The notes below the pieces were generated by a model. It worked only from the letters and a program-made list of their open reading frames with translations, did not search any database and had not been told where the DNA came from. A stretch of 64,000 nucleotides of DNA, taken from positions 1 through 64,000 of the forward strand of contig NJBN01000005.1 of assembly GCA_005223185.1 (NCBI GenBank). Direction: 5' to 3'. This DNA is from a candidate division LCP-89 bacterium B3_LCP (GTDB taxonomy: Bacteria > Electryoneota > B3-LCP). This document shows, one piece after another, positions 1-8,149 of the stretch. Numbering within the stretch: the stretch's first letter is position 1; each line of letters opens with the position of its first letter. The position numbers and the translations under genes were made by a program.

Positions 1-567
1 GAATTTGCAGTGCCAAAAGACATATTAAAGAATCAAGATTCGTATGAAAAAATTTCTAAGCTTTCGAAACAAACAAATGCAAATCTTGTGTTAGGCTCTT
101 TGGTAAATACGAAAGAGATTCACCCAGATGGTAGAGTTTCTATCTGGGATTCTGCATTCGTTTTTTCGCGAAACGGAACGCTTCATGGCCGTTATGATTC
201 TATCATGCCATTCCCTTTTGAAAATGATTTTATCTCCGGCGATAATCTCCCTATCTTTGAGATTGATGCAGGAAGATTCGGTATTACTATATGTTATGAA
301 GGACTTTATAATACTATTTATAAGCAATATTCAAAGTCAGATGTTCATTTTTTTATTTCAATAGCAAATAACGAACCAGTACACGATCCACATGCAATGC
401 ACACTAGTAGCCTTTTTACAAGATTAAGAGCAGCTGAAAACAGGAAATATCTAATAAGAGCAACCAATACAGGCATAACTCAAGTTGTTAATCCATACGG
501 GAAGGTAATAGCAAAATTGAAGCCAAATAAAGAAGGCATTTTATTAACAGAGATTTATTTGAGATGA
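1..567 (+). CDS. Carbon-nitrogen hydrolase / Lnt-like C-terminal part, 5'-truncated by window edge
   Basis: The reading frame is already open at base 1, so the annotated GTG at base 10 is probably internal and the gene starts outside the window. The 188 visible residues match the second half of the nitrilase superfamily, closest in pattern to apolipoprotein N-acyltransferase (Lnt). The first visible codons read EFAVP, which fits the region holding the catalytic Glu of Lnt, and GITICYE holds the nucleophile Cys. The segment that normally carries the catalytic Lys before the conserved Pro-Phe reads GRYDSIMPF and has no Lys, so the E-K-C triad looks incomplete. The tail has the usual NTGIT...NPYGK pattern. 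No membrane segments follow, unlike full Lnt. It could be a different amidase-type member; the substrate is unknown. Confidence 0.7.
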   Translation, partial: EFAVPKDILKNQDSYEKISKLSKQTNANLVLGSLVNTKEIHPDGRVSIWDSAFVFSRNGTLHGRYDSIMPFPFENDFISGDNLPIFEIDAGRFGITICYEGLYNTIYKQYSKSDVHFFISIANNEPVHDPHAMHTSSLFTRLRAAENRKYLIRATNTGITQVVNPYGKVIAKLKPNKEGILLTEIYLR

Positions 568-658
568 TCAACAAGGAGCGCATATCTTACCTACGGGCTG
601 CCCGATATTTCTGAGGCGCATATAGACATGTTGCAAATTTCTGACATATTTAATTTTT

Positions 659-2566
659 TTAAACATAAGGTATATCCTCATGAAACTTGATTCCATAAAC
701 ATAAATATAATTCCAGAATAAACCCTTTTTCCTTGATACATAAACACTAAAACCACACTCCCTGAATATCTTAGCTATCTTTTTATCATCACTCAGCCAT
801 GCAACATTAGGAATAAATTTAAAAAAATCAACATAATCAACAAAAACAATTTTGCCGCCGTAAGGCAGTAAATCCCTCATTTCCTTTAAAACCTTTTTAA
901 CATCCTGCAGATAACCCATCATGCCCATGCTTACAATTGCATCTACATTCGGCACATCAGGATGAACGCGGTTGATTTGATGCTTGTCATGGATAACTGT
1001 AACATGCATATGCCCCTTTCTAATTAATCTTTTTTTGGTTATCACCAAATCGTTTTCAGATAAATCAGTTGCATAAACTTTGCCTTTTGGCTTAACTATC
1101 TCTGCTAAGTCTATTGTCAAGGTGCCTACAGAGCATCCAAACTCTAAGACTGTTTTATTTTTTATATCGCCTAGTAACTTAAGAATTTCGTTTCTTACCC
1201 TTTTTGGCAATATCAGTTTTTCTGTTAATAATGTTAAATACGCTAAAGCATTATTTACCTTTACTATAGCATCAGGGTCATAATAAAAAACCAGCAAAAG
1301 ATAGATTGGCACACCAAGAAATATAAAAGATACACCTAAACTTAAAATATGCAGGGCGTCTGGTTCTGAAAAAATCCATGCTGCTAGTAAAGCAATCATA
1401 AGAAGAATTGTGATTATAGAACCAAATTTGCCAAAAGGGGCTTTGAATACCCTCTTAATATATGGTTTTTTGAATCTTAAAACTGTAACAGCAAAAATTG
1501 TAAATATATACATTATTATTCCTAATGGCAATAATAAGCCCAACAAAGTTTTGTATTTTCCAAAAGCCATTCCAAAAACAATTAATGAAACTATTGCCTG
1601 GAATATTATTGCTTTATGAGGTGTATGGAACTTTGGATGTACATCGCTTAACTGCGCTATAAACAACTTATCTCTTGCTAAAGCGAGAATAAGCCTCGGC
1701 ATAGCAATTATGCCGCCGGCTGCAGAGCCTATTAAAGCAAAAAAAACACCAAAATTAATCATTTTCATGCCTGCTGTGCCAAACATCTTCCCAAAAACAG
1801 CAGACAAAGGAGCATTCAACCCTATTAAAACCTTCCAAGGTATTATCCCCAGTGATACTGTAACTATTGAAATACCCAAAACAGCCGTTACAATCGTTCC
1901 TAAAACCAAAGCCATTGGTATAGTCTTTTCAGGATTTTTAGTTTCCTCAGCAAGGTAAGTAGCCGATTCCCATCCAAAAAAACTCTCTGCAATAAAAAAT
2001 ATTGTAACAAAAACAGGCAAATACCCATAACTAAAAAAGGGTGTTAGGTTACTGATATGCATATGGAAGATTCCGGGAAAAATAATAGACAGTAAGACAC
2101 TTATTGACAAGGCTGCAAATAATACTACAATAAATCCGCTGGCCTCTATGCCAAAATATGCAATTAAGTTTAATATTAAAATAAATGTTATGCTTATTCC
2201 TACTTTTAATAATACCCTTGAAGGATCTGGAATCAAATAATCAACAGCCGCTACTACCAATAAAGCAACTGTTAAATTTCCAACAATCCACGCAGTCCAT
2301 CCCATCATAAAAGAGGTAAATCTTGTATAGGCTTGTTTGCCATATTCATAGACGCCGCCTGCACTTGGAAACATTGAAACTAATTCGCCAAAAAACATAC
2401 TGATATAAATCGCAATAACAGCCAGTATGACCCATGACAATATTGATGCATTGCCAGAATAAGAAGCCCCTATAGAAGCACCGAAAAATATGCCTGTGCC
2501 CATTATATTGGCAATTGCCAAAGCCAGTATAGTCCAAAATCCCAGACCCCTCTTTAACTCAACCAT
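659..2566 (-). CDS. APC-family amino acid permease fused to a SAM-dependent methyltransferase
   Basis: The first ~440 residues form a multi-span permease of the amino acid-polyamine-organocation family, beginning with the typical first helix (NIMGTGIFFG) and ending after about twelve hydrophobic segments. After a short linker (~445-480) comes a class I methyltransferase domain: motif I is VLEFGCSVGT, followed by an acidic strand end (ATDLS) and a later GGKIVFVDY strand. Family knowledge gives amino acid transport for the first part; the methyl acceptor is unknown. The ATG at 2566 is preferred over one 11 codons upstream (2599) because it gives the normal APC N-terminus and because the upstream codons overlap a palindrome/TATA region. 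The gene is divergent from the Dph2-like gene. The fusion is read from one uninterrupted frame. Confidence 0.85.
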   Translation of the reverse strand: MVELKRGLGFWTILALAIANIMGTGIFFGASIGASYSGNASILSWVILAVIAIYISMFFGELVSMFPSAGGVYEYGKQAYTRFTSFMMGWTAWIVGNLTVALLVVAAVDYLIPDPSRVLLKVGISITFILILNLIAYFGIEASGFIVVLFAALSISVLLSIIFPGIFHMHISNLTPFFSYGYLPVFVTIFFIAESFFGWESATYLAEETKNPEKTIPMALVLGTIVTAVLGISIVTVSLGIIPWKVLIGLNAPLSAVFGKMFGTAGMKMINFGVFFALIGSAAGGIIAMPRLILALARDKLFIAQLSDVHPKFHTPHKAIIFQAIVSLIVFGMAFGKYKTLLGLLLPLGIIMYIFTIFAVTVLRFKKPYIKRVFKAPFGKFGSIITILLMIALLAAWIFSEPDALHILSLGVSFIFLGVPIYLLLVFYYDPDAIVKVNNALAYLTLLTEKLILPKRVRNEILKLLGDIKNKTVLEFGCSVGTLTIDLAEIVKPKGKVYATDLSENDLVITKKRLIRKGHMHVTVIHDKHQINRVHPDVPNVDAIVSMGMMGYLQDVKKVLKEMRDLLPYGGKIVFVDYVDFFKFIPNVAWLSDDKKIAKIFRECGFSVYVSRKKGLFWNYIYVYGIKFHEDIPYV

Positions 2567-2584
2567 AAACAAAAAATTTACAAT

Positions 2585-2612
2585 ATAGTATAAAAACAAT
2601 TGTTTATACTAT
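2585..2612. promoter_or_regulatory. Palindrome over the promoter of the permease-methyltransferase gene
   Basis: Outer arms ATAGTATA (2585-2592) and TATACTAT (2605-2612) flank the inner palindrome AACAATTGTT (2595-2604), with only two extra bases (aa) breaking full symmetry. On the minus strand the AT-rich core lies about 25-35 bases before the ATG at 2566, where an archaeal TATA box for a leaderless transcript would sit. It could be an operator for a repressor that competes with TBP. This is inference from position and symmetry. Confidence 0.45.
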
Positions 2613-2670
2613 GCTGTGGTAAATATAAAATCAATAACATTTAAAAATAAAACAGAATAACTACCTTGGT

Positions 2671-3336
2671 ATGAAAACACTCTTCATAGAATCAAAATTT
2701 AAAGGTAAAATTGAATTAAACAAAATCAAGGTAAATGAATTGCAAAAAAATATTGGTTTAATAACTGTTGTCCAATTTGTAAATCATTTAGAAAAAATAA
2801 AAAATTATCTGCTCAAAAACAATAAAAAAATACAGATAGCAAAAGGAAATCAAAAATATAAGGCTCAAATTTTAGGCTGCGACATATCTGCCGGATACAA
2901 GATAAAAAATAAGGTAGACGCTTTCCTCTATATAGGTGACGGAAAATTTCATCCTTGGGGATTGGCAATCAAAACAAAAAAAGAAGTTTTCTCTTTTAAT
3001 CCTCTAAATAATGATTTTTCAAGAATAAAAAAAGAAGAAATTGAGAAATATAAAAGAACCCAAAAAATAAAAAAAATCAGGTTTTTAAGCGCAGAAAATA
3101 TAGGCATTTTGGTTTCAACAAAACCCGGGCAGAGCAATCTGAAAAAAGCATTAGAAATAAAAAATAAACTGGAAAAAAAGGGTAAGAAATGCTTTATCTT
3201 TGTGTTTGACACTTTGAACTTAAATGACTTAGAAAATTTTCCATTTATTGACATGTGGCTTAACACAGCGTGTCCAAGAATAGAAGAAGATAGCAGGGAT
3301 ATTATTAATTTTGAAGATATTCCTAAAAGAAATTAA
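2671..3336 (+). CDS. dph2: Dph2-type diphthamide synthase, short form lacking domain 1
   Basis: The 221-residue protein matches domains 2 and 3 of archaeal Dph2, the [4Fe-4S] radical-SAM-like enzyme that moves a 3-amino-3-carboxypropyl group from SAM onto a histidine of elongation factor 2. The second cluster cysteine is in ILGCD (Cys70) and the third in NTACPRI (~residue 200); the GDGKFHPWGLAI block between them is also family-typical. Archaeal Dph2 proteins are usually about 320-340 residues and carry a first cysteine in an N-terminal domain; that domain is absent here, as is the usual C-terminal extension. The start ATG follows an AT-rich promoter region, and no coding continuation is visible upstream. 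It converges with the MscS gene, with stops four bases apart. Confidence 0.75.
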   Translation: MKTLFIESKFKGKIELNKIKVNELQKNIGLITVVQFVNHLEKIKNYLLKNNKKIQIAKGNQKYKAQILGCDISAGYKIKNKVDAFLYIGDGKFHPWGLAIKTKKEVFSFNPLNNDFSRIKKEEIEKYKRTQKIKKIRFLSAENIGILVSTKPGQSNLKKALEIKNKLEKKGKKCFIFVFDTLNLNDLENFPFIDMWLNTACPRIEEDSRDIINFEDIPKRN

Positions 3337-3340
3337 AACT

Positions 3341-4402
3341 TCACTTTTTCAGATAAACAGTTCTTGTAGGGAACGGAATTCCTATCTTTGCTTTGTTCAA
3401 AGCATTGTAAAACATGCAGGTTGCTTTCTCCTTTGTCTTAAACCTTTCTTTGTAATCAGCTACCCAGAATCTTGCTGAAAAATTCAGGGAAAAATCAGCC
3501 ATCTGCATAAACATGACTATTGGCCCAGGCTCCTTTAAAACATTATCTAATTTTTTAAGCTCTCCTAGAATTACCGTCTTAACCTTATCAACATCAGAGC
3601 CATACTCAACACCAAAATCAACAACAATCCTGGCAGAAGGATCTGGCAAAACAAGGTTCTCTATCCTGCTATCAACTAATTTACCATTTGGGATTACAAT
3701 TACTTCGTTATTAAACGTCTTGATTTTTGTGCTTCTTAAGCCAACATCCAGTACAGTGCCCATTGTCTGAGCATCAAGTTTTATAACATCCCCTACTTTC
3801 ACGCTTCTGTCCAGTATAAGTGAAATTCCGCCAAATATATTTCCCAAAGTGTTTTGAAGAGCAAACGCTATAGCAATACCTGCAATACCTAAACTTGCCA
3901 GTAAAGGACCAACTTTCAAGCCCCATAAATCCATAATAAACAATAATGTAAGTATTGCCAGAATAATTCTGGAAAACCTATGGAATAACGATAATAAATG
4001 CTCATCTAGCTTGGATTTGGTTTTTTGGGCAAAGCCCCTGCCCCATTCATCAATAATTATATCAAAAATCACGATTATAATATAAACAATTATTATTGCA
4101 ACAAGTGTGCCTATAACTTTTGAAACAATAAAATCAATATTAAAACCAAAAAAAGTGCCAATCTGAATAGGGACTAACGCCAATCTCAAACCAATTAAAA
4201 ATAAAACCAGGGAAATAGGCTTGTTTATTTTTTTGACAATCAAATCATCAACTCTTGTTTTTGTTTTTGCTGTTAATTTTAATATCCATCTTTCGGATAT
4301 AAAAACAATTATCTTCGCGATTATAAAAAAAGATACAAGAATAATCAATGCATGCAGATATTTATTCTCCCACAAAATATCAATCAGTTGGAAAATATCC
4401 AT
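3341..4402 (-). CDS. MscS-family small-conductance mechanosensitive channel
   Basis: The 353-residue membrane protein has about four hydrophobic N-terminal helices, then the conserved pore helix and beta domain of MscS: a Gly/Ala-rich stretch (SLGIAGIAIAFALQNTLGN), GGISLILDRSVKVGD, and VIVIPNGKL. It would open under membrane tension to release solutes during hypo-osmotic shock. The C-terminal alpha/beta vestibule domain is present, so the protein looks complete. It lies between the convergent Dph2-like gene and rpl10e on the same strand, 55 bases downstream of the latter. Confidence 0.9.
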   Translation of the reverse strand: MDIFQLIDILWENKYLHALIILVSFFIIAKIIVFISERWILKLTAKTKTRVDDLIVKKINKPISLVLFLIGLRLALVPIQIGTFFGFNIDFIVSKVIGTLVAIIIVYIIIVIFDIIIDEWGRGFAQKTKSKLDEHLLSLFHRFSRIILAILTLLFIMDLWGLKVGPLLASLGIAGIAIAFALQNTLGNIFGGISLILDRSVKVGDVIKLDAQTMGTVLDVGLRSTKIKTFNNEVIVIPNGKLVDSRIENLVLPDPSARIVVDFGVEYGSDVDKVKTVILGELKKLDNVLKEPGPIVMFMQMADFSLNFSARFWVADYKERFKTKEKATCMFYNALNKAKIGIPFPTRTVYLKK

Positions 4403-4457
4403 AAAAATGAGTAGATTAAATAATAGTATTTATAGTTTTCTAACAATTAAAGGATAG

Positions 4458-4982
4458 TTACTTATTTTCTTTTACGTCTATTATGCAGGAACAAGGTAGT
4501 TTTTTGAGAGCCCTCTTCAAAGCCTGCCTCGCAGTATCTAAACCGTTTTTTTCAACGCCCACCTCGAATATAATCTGCCCTTTCTTAACTCTTGCAGCAG
4601 AGCCTATAGGCTTCCCAAATGACTTTTGCATTCCCGTGCTAAACCTGTCAGCTCCTGCGCCTGCTGCTATTGGGTTTTCCCTTAAAACATGAAACGGGTA
4701 AATCCTCAGCTTCATTTTAAAGCCAGTTAACCCCAATGTTCTTTCTAATAGCCTATTGGTTGTCATTCTTGCGCTCTCTATTGCATTGTCCCTTATCTGC
4801 AGGTCGTTTTTAGAAACAAGATTTGCTGTGAATGGAAATTTTTTCTTTAAATTGCCTGTCTCAAACTTTGCTATTAGGACATTAGGGGTTATTCTAATGA
4901 AAGACTTATCCTTAAACTTAGAAGTCCTTGTATAAGGTCTTTCTAATTTCCTGTAAGATGTGAATTTTCTTAATCTTGCCAT
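4458..4982 (-). CDS. rpl10e: 50S ribosomal protein L10e (uL16), archaeal type
   Basis: The 174-residue protein begins MARLRKFTSYRKLERPYTRT, the archaeal/eukaryotic L10e form of uL16, and carries the family blocks FHVLRENPI, GADRFSTGMQ and KGQIIFEVG. uL16 sits between the A site and the central protuberance of the large subunit. This is the clearest archaeal marker in the first 8.5 kb. It has its own AT-rich upstream region (TATA-like TTTAAAAATATA about 40 bases before the ATG) and is divergent from the pilin-like gene at 5161. Confidence 0.95.
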   Translation of the reverse strand: MARLRKFTSYRKLERPYTRTSKFKDKSFIRITPNVLIAKFETGNLKKKFPFTANLVSKNDLQIRDNAIESARMTTNRLLERTLGLTGFKMKLRIYPFHVLRENPIAAGAGADRFSTGMQKSFGKPIGSAARVKKGQIIFEVGVEKNGLDTARQALKRALKKLPCSCIIDVKENK

Positions 4983-5044
4983 TTTAGTCTTATTAAGAAA
5001 TTATAGTATATTTTTAAATGTTTGGTATAATCCAGTAGGTAATT

Positions 5045-5103
5045 CCGAAAGTTACAAAAACTAAGTTTTTGAACTTCGAAAATACTCCGTATTTTCGAAA
5101 GTT
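5045..5103. repeat. Two adjacent hairpins between divergent archaeal genes
   Basis: The first hairpin has arms GTTACAAAAACT (5051-5062) and AGTTTTTGAAC (5064-5074), one bulge. The second has perfect 11-base arms TTCGAAAATAC (5075-5085) and GTATTTTCGAA (5089-5099) around TCC. The motif CGAAAGTT occurs on both flanks (5046-5053 and 5096-5103). The block lies between rpl10e (-) and the pilin-like gene (+), upstream of the TATA-like TTTAAATAAG. It could be a regulatory element or the footprint of a small repeat element. Confidence 0.6.
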
Positions 5104-5160
5104 ATTTAAATAAGTTTAATAAAAATAAGTATATCATATTCAAAAAGAGGTGAATAGATA

Positions 5161-5712
5161 ATGCTGTTTAAAAACAAAAAGTCTTCTCTTGAGTTATCTA
5201 TACGGACAATTGTTGTTGTTGTTCTGGCTATGACACTATTAGGTTTGGGTTTAGGTTTTATCAGGGGGATGTTCAAAGATATCACTGGAATTTCAACAGA
5301 CGTTTCAGAGCAGGTAAGGCAAAAAATTTTAGACGATTTAATAACAGGCGATAAAAAAATATCATTCCCGAAAACAGAGATTAAGATTGACAAAGGCCAA
5401 GCAGAAACACTGACAGTAGGGGTTAGAAACAAAAAAGATACAATATTACACTATAAAATAAGATTCACGCCTATTTCAGACCCGCAGGGCAATCCTTTTA
5501 ATGTAGACAGCCCGGCATGGTTCCAATTCGCAAAAGATACTGTTTATGAATTATCGGCAGCAGACTCTGCTGTGAGAAACATCAGGTTAAGTATGCCGAC
5601 AAGCGTAAATGCAGGCTCTTACTTTCTGACATTTGATGTTGTTGATGATGATTTAGCTTCACCGAACAATATTTATGATTCAAAAGACTTTTTCATAGTT
5701 GTGAGGGGCTAA
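5161..5712 (+). CDS. Membrane-anchored pilin-like secreted protein
   Basis: The 183-residue protein has a short basic N-terminus followed by LELS and a single hydrophobic helix (~residues 15-35), the layout of archaeal class III signal peptides seen in type IV pilin-like proteins. The rest is predicted extracellular and beta-rich, ending in a YFLTFDVVDDD-type strand. A good Shine-Dalgarno (GAGGTG) lies nine bases before the ATG. It is the first gene of a four-gene rightward cluster of similar exported proteins. The precise function is not recognisable; a pseudopilin or surface-display role is inference. Confidence 0.6.
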   Translation: MLFKNKKSSLELSIRTIVVVVLAMTLLGLGLGFIRGMFKDITGISTDVSEQVRQKILDDLITGDKKISFPKTEIKIDKGQAETLTVGVRNKKDTILHYKIRFTPISDPQGNPFNVDSPAWFQFAKDTVYELSAADSAVRNIRLSMPTSVNAGSYFLTFDVVDDDLASPNNIYDSKDFFIVVRG

Positions 5713-5713
5713 A

Positions 5714-5938
5714 ATGGCAGGAAAAATGAAAAAAAGGCTATCAGAGCAGCAGGAATTTGAGGTAATGAAGCTTGTCCTGGACAAATTCTTATGGTTAGGA
5801 TTTATCATAATGGCTTTTGGCATGTATAAGATGTTTACAGACACAATTTATACAGGGTTAACGTGGATTGTTGTGGGAGCAGTTCTTTTGGTGATATTCA
5901 TGCTGATTATAGTGAAAGAATACGAGATTGTCAGGTAA
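5714..5938 (+). CDS. Small two-helix membrane protein
   Basis: The 74-residue protein starts one base after the stop of the preceding pilin-like gene, so the two are almost certainly co-translated. It has two hydrophobic helices (about residues 26-42 and 49-67) and charged ends. I do not recognise a family. Its position between two pilin-like exported proteins suggests an accessory membrane part of the same surface structure, which is inference. Confidence 0.6.
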   Translation: MAGKMKKRLSEQQEFEVMKLVLDKFLWLGFIIMAFGMYKMFTDTIYTGLTWIVVGAVLLVIFMLIIVKEYEIVR

Positions 5939-6071
5939 TTTTTCTTTTTTTATTATTCTCAGTAACTCCATTTAAAATCATTAAATATAAATATAAGTTA
6001 TCCAATAAACTCAATCAGTAAAGAGGCAGCGGAAATAAACTTCCTGGCCTTTTTCTGTTAAATAAAAAAAG

Positions 6072-6869
6072 GTGTCTAAAATAAAATATAAATATTTCAT
6101 TATAATATTGTCAATATGTATACTTCTTATCAGCGGCTGTAAAGGAGAATGCAAACTCAAGTCTGACTGCATTCCTAAAGAATGCACAATAGTAAATTGT
6201 ATTAATAAAAACTGCCAATATACCAATATAAAAAACTGCTGCGGCAACAGGCTAAAGGAAGAGATAGAAGACGGCAAACCAGGAAATAAATGTACGTGCC
6301 CGGCAGATTACGGCAGGTGTGAAGGCAAGGGTAAAATTCAGGTTGGCTCAAGAACATACGATGCACAGTATCTGAAATATATCTGCGAAAATAACAAATG
6401 TGTTTTGGGTGTTGACAAAGACGACTTAAAAGAGCTTACATTACTTGACGAGAGAGATTTCAGTTATTTCAAATTAGAAACACTAACAACATTTAACAAA
6501 CCATTTGACACAAGAAAGGATTCTTTCCACTTCAGGATAAGATTAAAAGATATCAACGATGAATTGGTACTGCCGGTTAAAATAAACAAGATTATCCTAA
6601 GGGACGGGGAAGTTTTGTTTGGAGAAAAAAATGTTGAGCAGGTTTTAAACGGCATAGGGGATAAAATAATTGTAAAAGTGCCTGTAACATACGATCTGGA
6701 GCAATTAGAGGAGCAAAGGGGCTTAAGCTATAAAATGGATTATGAATACACAAAAAAGGTAAAAGACCAGAGGTTGGAAAATGGTTCTTATACATTTAAG
6801 GAAGAACTTGTCAGAGACGATTACGAAAATAAATTCCAGACAAAGATTTTCTTTGTGAAATCAGGTTAA
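6072..6869 (+). CDS. Cysteine-rich lipoprotein-like exported protein
   Basis: The 265-residue protein starts at a GTG (an in-frame TAA lies just upstream and no ATG is available). It opens with a hydrophobic signal (~residues 8-21) ending LLISGCKG, which resembles a lipobox with Cys as first mature residue. Residues ~22-115 contain over a dozen cysteines in pairs (for example NCC, CTCP), suggesting a disulfide-knotted extracellular module. The C-terminal half resembles the beta-rich parts of the flanking pilin-like proteins. The upstream gap 5939-6071 contains a T-run like an archaeal terminator and a TATA-like AAATATAAATA. No precise function is recognised. Confidence 0.6.
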   Translation: MSKIKYKYFIIILSICILLISGCKGECKLKSDCIPKECTIVNCINKNCQYTNIKNCCGNRLKEEIEDGKPGNKCTCPADYGRCEGKGKIQVGSRTYDAQYLKYICENNKCVLGVDKDDLKELTLLDERDFSYFKLETLTTFNKPFDTRKDSFHFRIRLKDINDELVLPVKINKIILRDGEVLFGEKNVEQVLNGIGDKIIVKVPVTYDLEQLEEQRGLSYKMDYEYTKKVKDQRLENGSYTFKEELVRDDYENKFQTKIFFVKSG

Positions 6870-6881
6870 TATGGGTTAAGA

Positions 6882-7397
6882 ATGGATAAAAAAGGAATTG
6901 AACTATCAATAAATTTTCTCGTTATCATCATAATATCCCTGATTGTATTTGGTTTTGGAGCCCGCTTTATCTATCAGCTGGGTTCTGAGGCTGTAAAATT
7001 GCAAAGCATGACTGTAGAAGAGTTGGATAGAAAAATAGGCATTCTGGCTTGTGAAGGCTCAGAAAGAGTCTGTTTTGGTTTTGATAGAAAAATTATAAAA
7101 AGAGGCAAATTGGGGGTTTTTGGCCTGAGAATAATAAATATTTTGGATAATCAAGACTTTGATGTACTTGTTAGCAGGCCAACTCCTTCTGGCTATACAA
7201 AAAAAGGCGAAGATATAGTAAGTGATAATTTAATAGTCAAGCCAGAGTCAAGAAGTGTTTATATTCAAAAAAATGAAGAAAAAGATCTTGCTATAGGTGT
7301 TGAAGTCCCAAAAGATGCCAGGGCAGGCATCTACATATTTGATGTCAGAGTCATGCCTTATGAAGCCCTGCATAAGATTTATGTTGAAGTGCCTTAG
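6882..7397 (+). CDS. Membrane-anchored pilin-like secreted protein, second copy
   Basis: The 171-residue protein begins MDKKGIELSINFLVIIII, again a basic stretch plus LS followed by one hydrophobic helix, matching the class III signal style of the 5161 gene. Its C-terminal strands (AGIYIFDVRV) parallel AGSYFLTFDV in that protein, so the two are probably paralogues. Two cysteines at ~54 and ~63 may pair outside the cell. It follows the cysteine-rich lipoprotein by 12 bases and ends in a four-base tail-to-tail overlap with tpiA. Confidence 0.6.
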   Translation: MDKKGIELSINFLVIIIISLIVFGFGARFIYQLGSEAVKLQSMTVEELDRKIGILACEGSERVCFGFDRKIIKRGKLGVFGLRIINILDNQDFDVLVSRPTPSGYTKKGEDIVSDNLIVKPESRSVYIQKNEEKDLAIGVEVPKDARAGIYIFDVRVMPYEALHKIYVEVP

Positions 7398-8140
7398 AAA
7401 TCAACTATTTCAGAAAAACTCTCTGCATCCAAGCTTGCTCCTCCTACCAGAACACCATCAATACTCTCTTTTTCCATTAAGTCTTTTATATTATCTGGCT
7501 TTACACTCCCACCATAAAGAATTCTTATATCATCAGCAATTCCCTTTCCATAAATTTTTTCTATTTCCTTTCTGATAAAAACATGGACATCTTCTGCCTG
7601 CTCAGGAGTTGCATTCTTTCCTGTGCCTATTGCCCAAACAGGCTCATAAGCAATTATTATTCTCTTCATACTATTTTTATTTACGCCTTTTAATGATTTT
7701 TCTAATTGCTCACCTACGATATCAAATGTCTCATTTTTTTCTCTTTGTTCTAAACTCTCTCCTACACACAATATCGGCCTCAAACCATGCTCTAATGCTT
7801 TTTTTACCTTTTTATTTACCTTCTCGTCACTTTCATCAAAGTACTGCCTTCTTTCAGAATGGCCTAAAATTACATACTCGCAGAAATCCTTTAACATTAA
7901 AGGTGAGACTTCACCAGTATATGCTCCTTTATCTTCAAAATACATATTCTGGGCTCCTAATTTAATATTAGAGCCTTTTACTTCATCATAAACAGAGCCT
8001 AGAGCAGTAAAACTTGGACAAATAAGAATATCCCTGTTTTTTACATTTTTTAACCTATTTTTCAATGATTTTGCCAGAGAAACAGATTCTTGTAAATTTT
8101 TGCTCATCTTCCAGTTCCCTGCAATAAATGGCCTTCTCAT
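7394..8140 (-). CDS. tpiA: Triosephosphate isomerase, bacterial-length type
   Basis: The enzyme interconverts dihydroxyacetone phosphate and glyceraldehyde 3-phosphate in glycolysis/gluconeogenesis. All active-site blocks are visible: GNWKM near the N-terminus (Lys), VILGHSERR (His), YEPVWAIGTG (Glu with the flexible loop) and LYGGSV (phosphate binding). At 248 residues it has the bacterial/eukaryotic length, whereas typical archaeal enzymes are nearer 220-230 residues. The surrounding base composition is the same as the archaeal neighbours, so it is resident in that genome and may be an old transfer from bacteria. Confidence 0.95.
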   Translation of the reverse strand: MRRPFIAGNWKMSKNLQESVSLAKSLKNRLKNVKNRDILICPSFTALGSVYDEVKGSNIKLGAQNMYFEDKGAYTGEVSPLMLKDFCEYVILGHSERRQYFDESDEKVNKKVKKALEHGLRPILCVGESLEQREKNETFDIVGEQLEKSLKGVNKNSMKRIIIAYEPVWAIGTGKNATPEQAEDVHVFIRKEIEKIYGKGIADDIRILYGGSVKPDNIKDLMEKESIDGVLVGGASLDAESFSEIVDF

Positions 8141-8149
8141 GTTTTTTCT

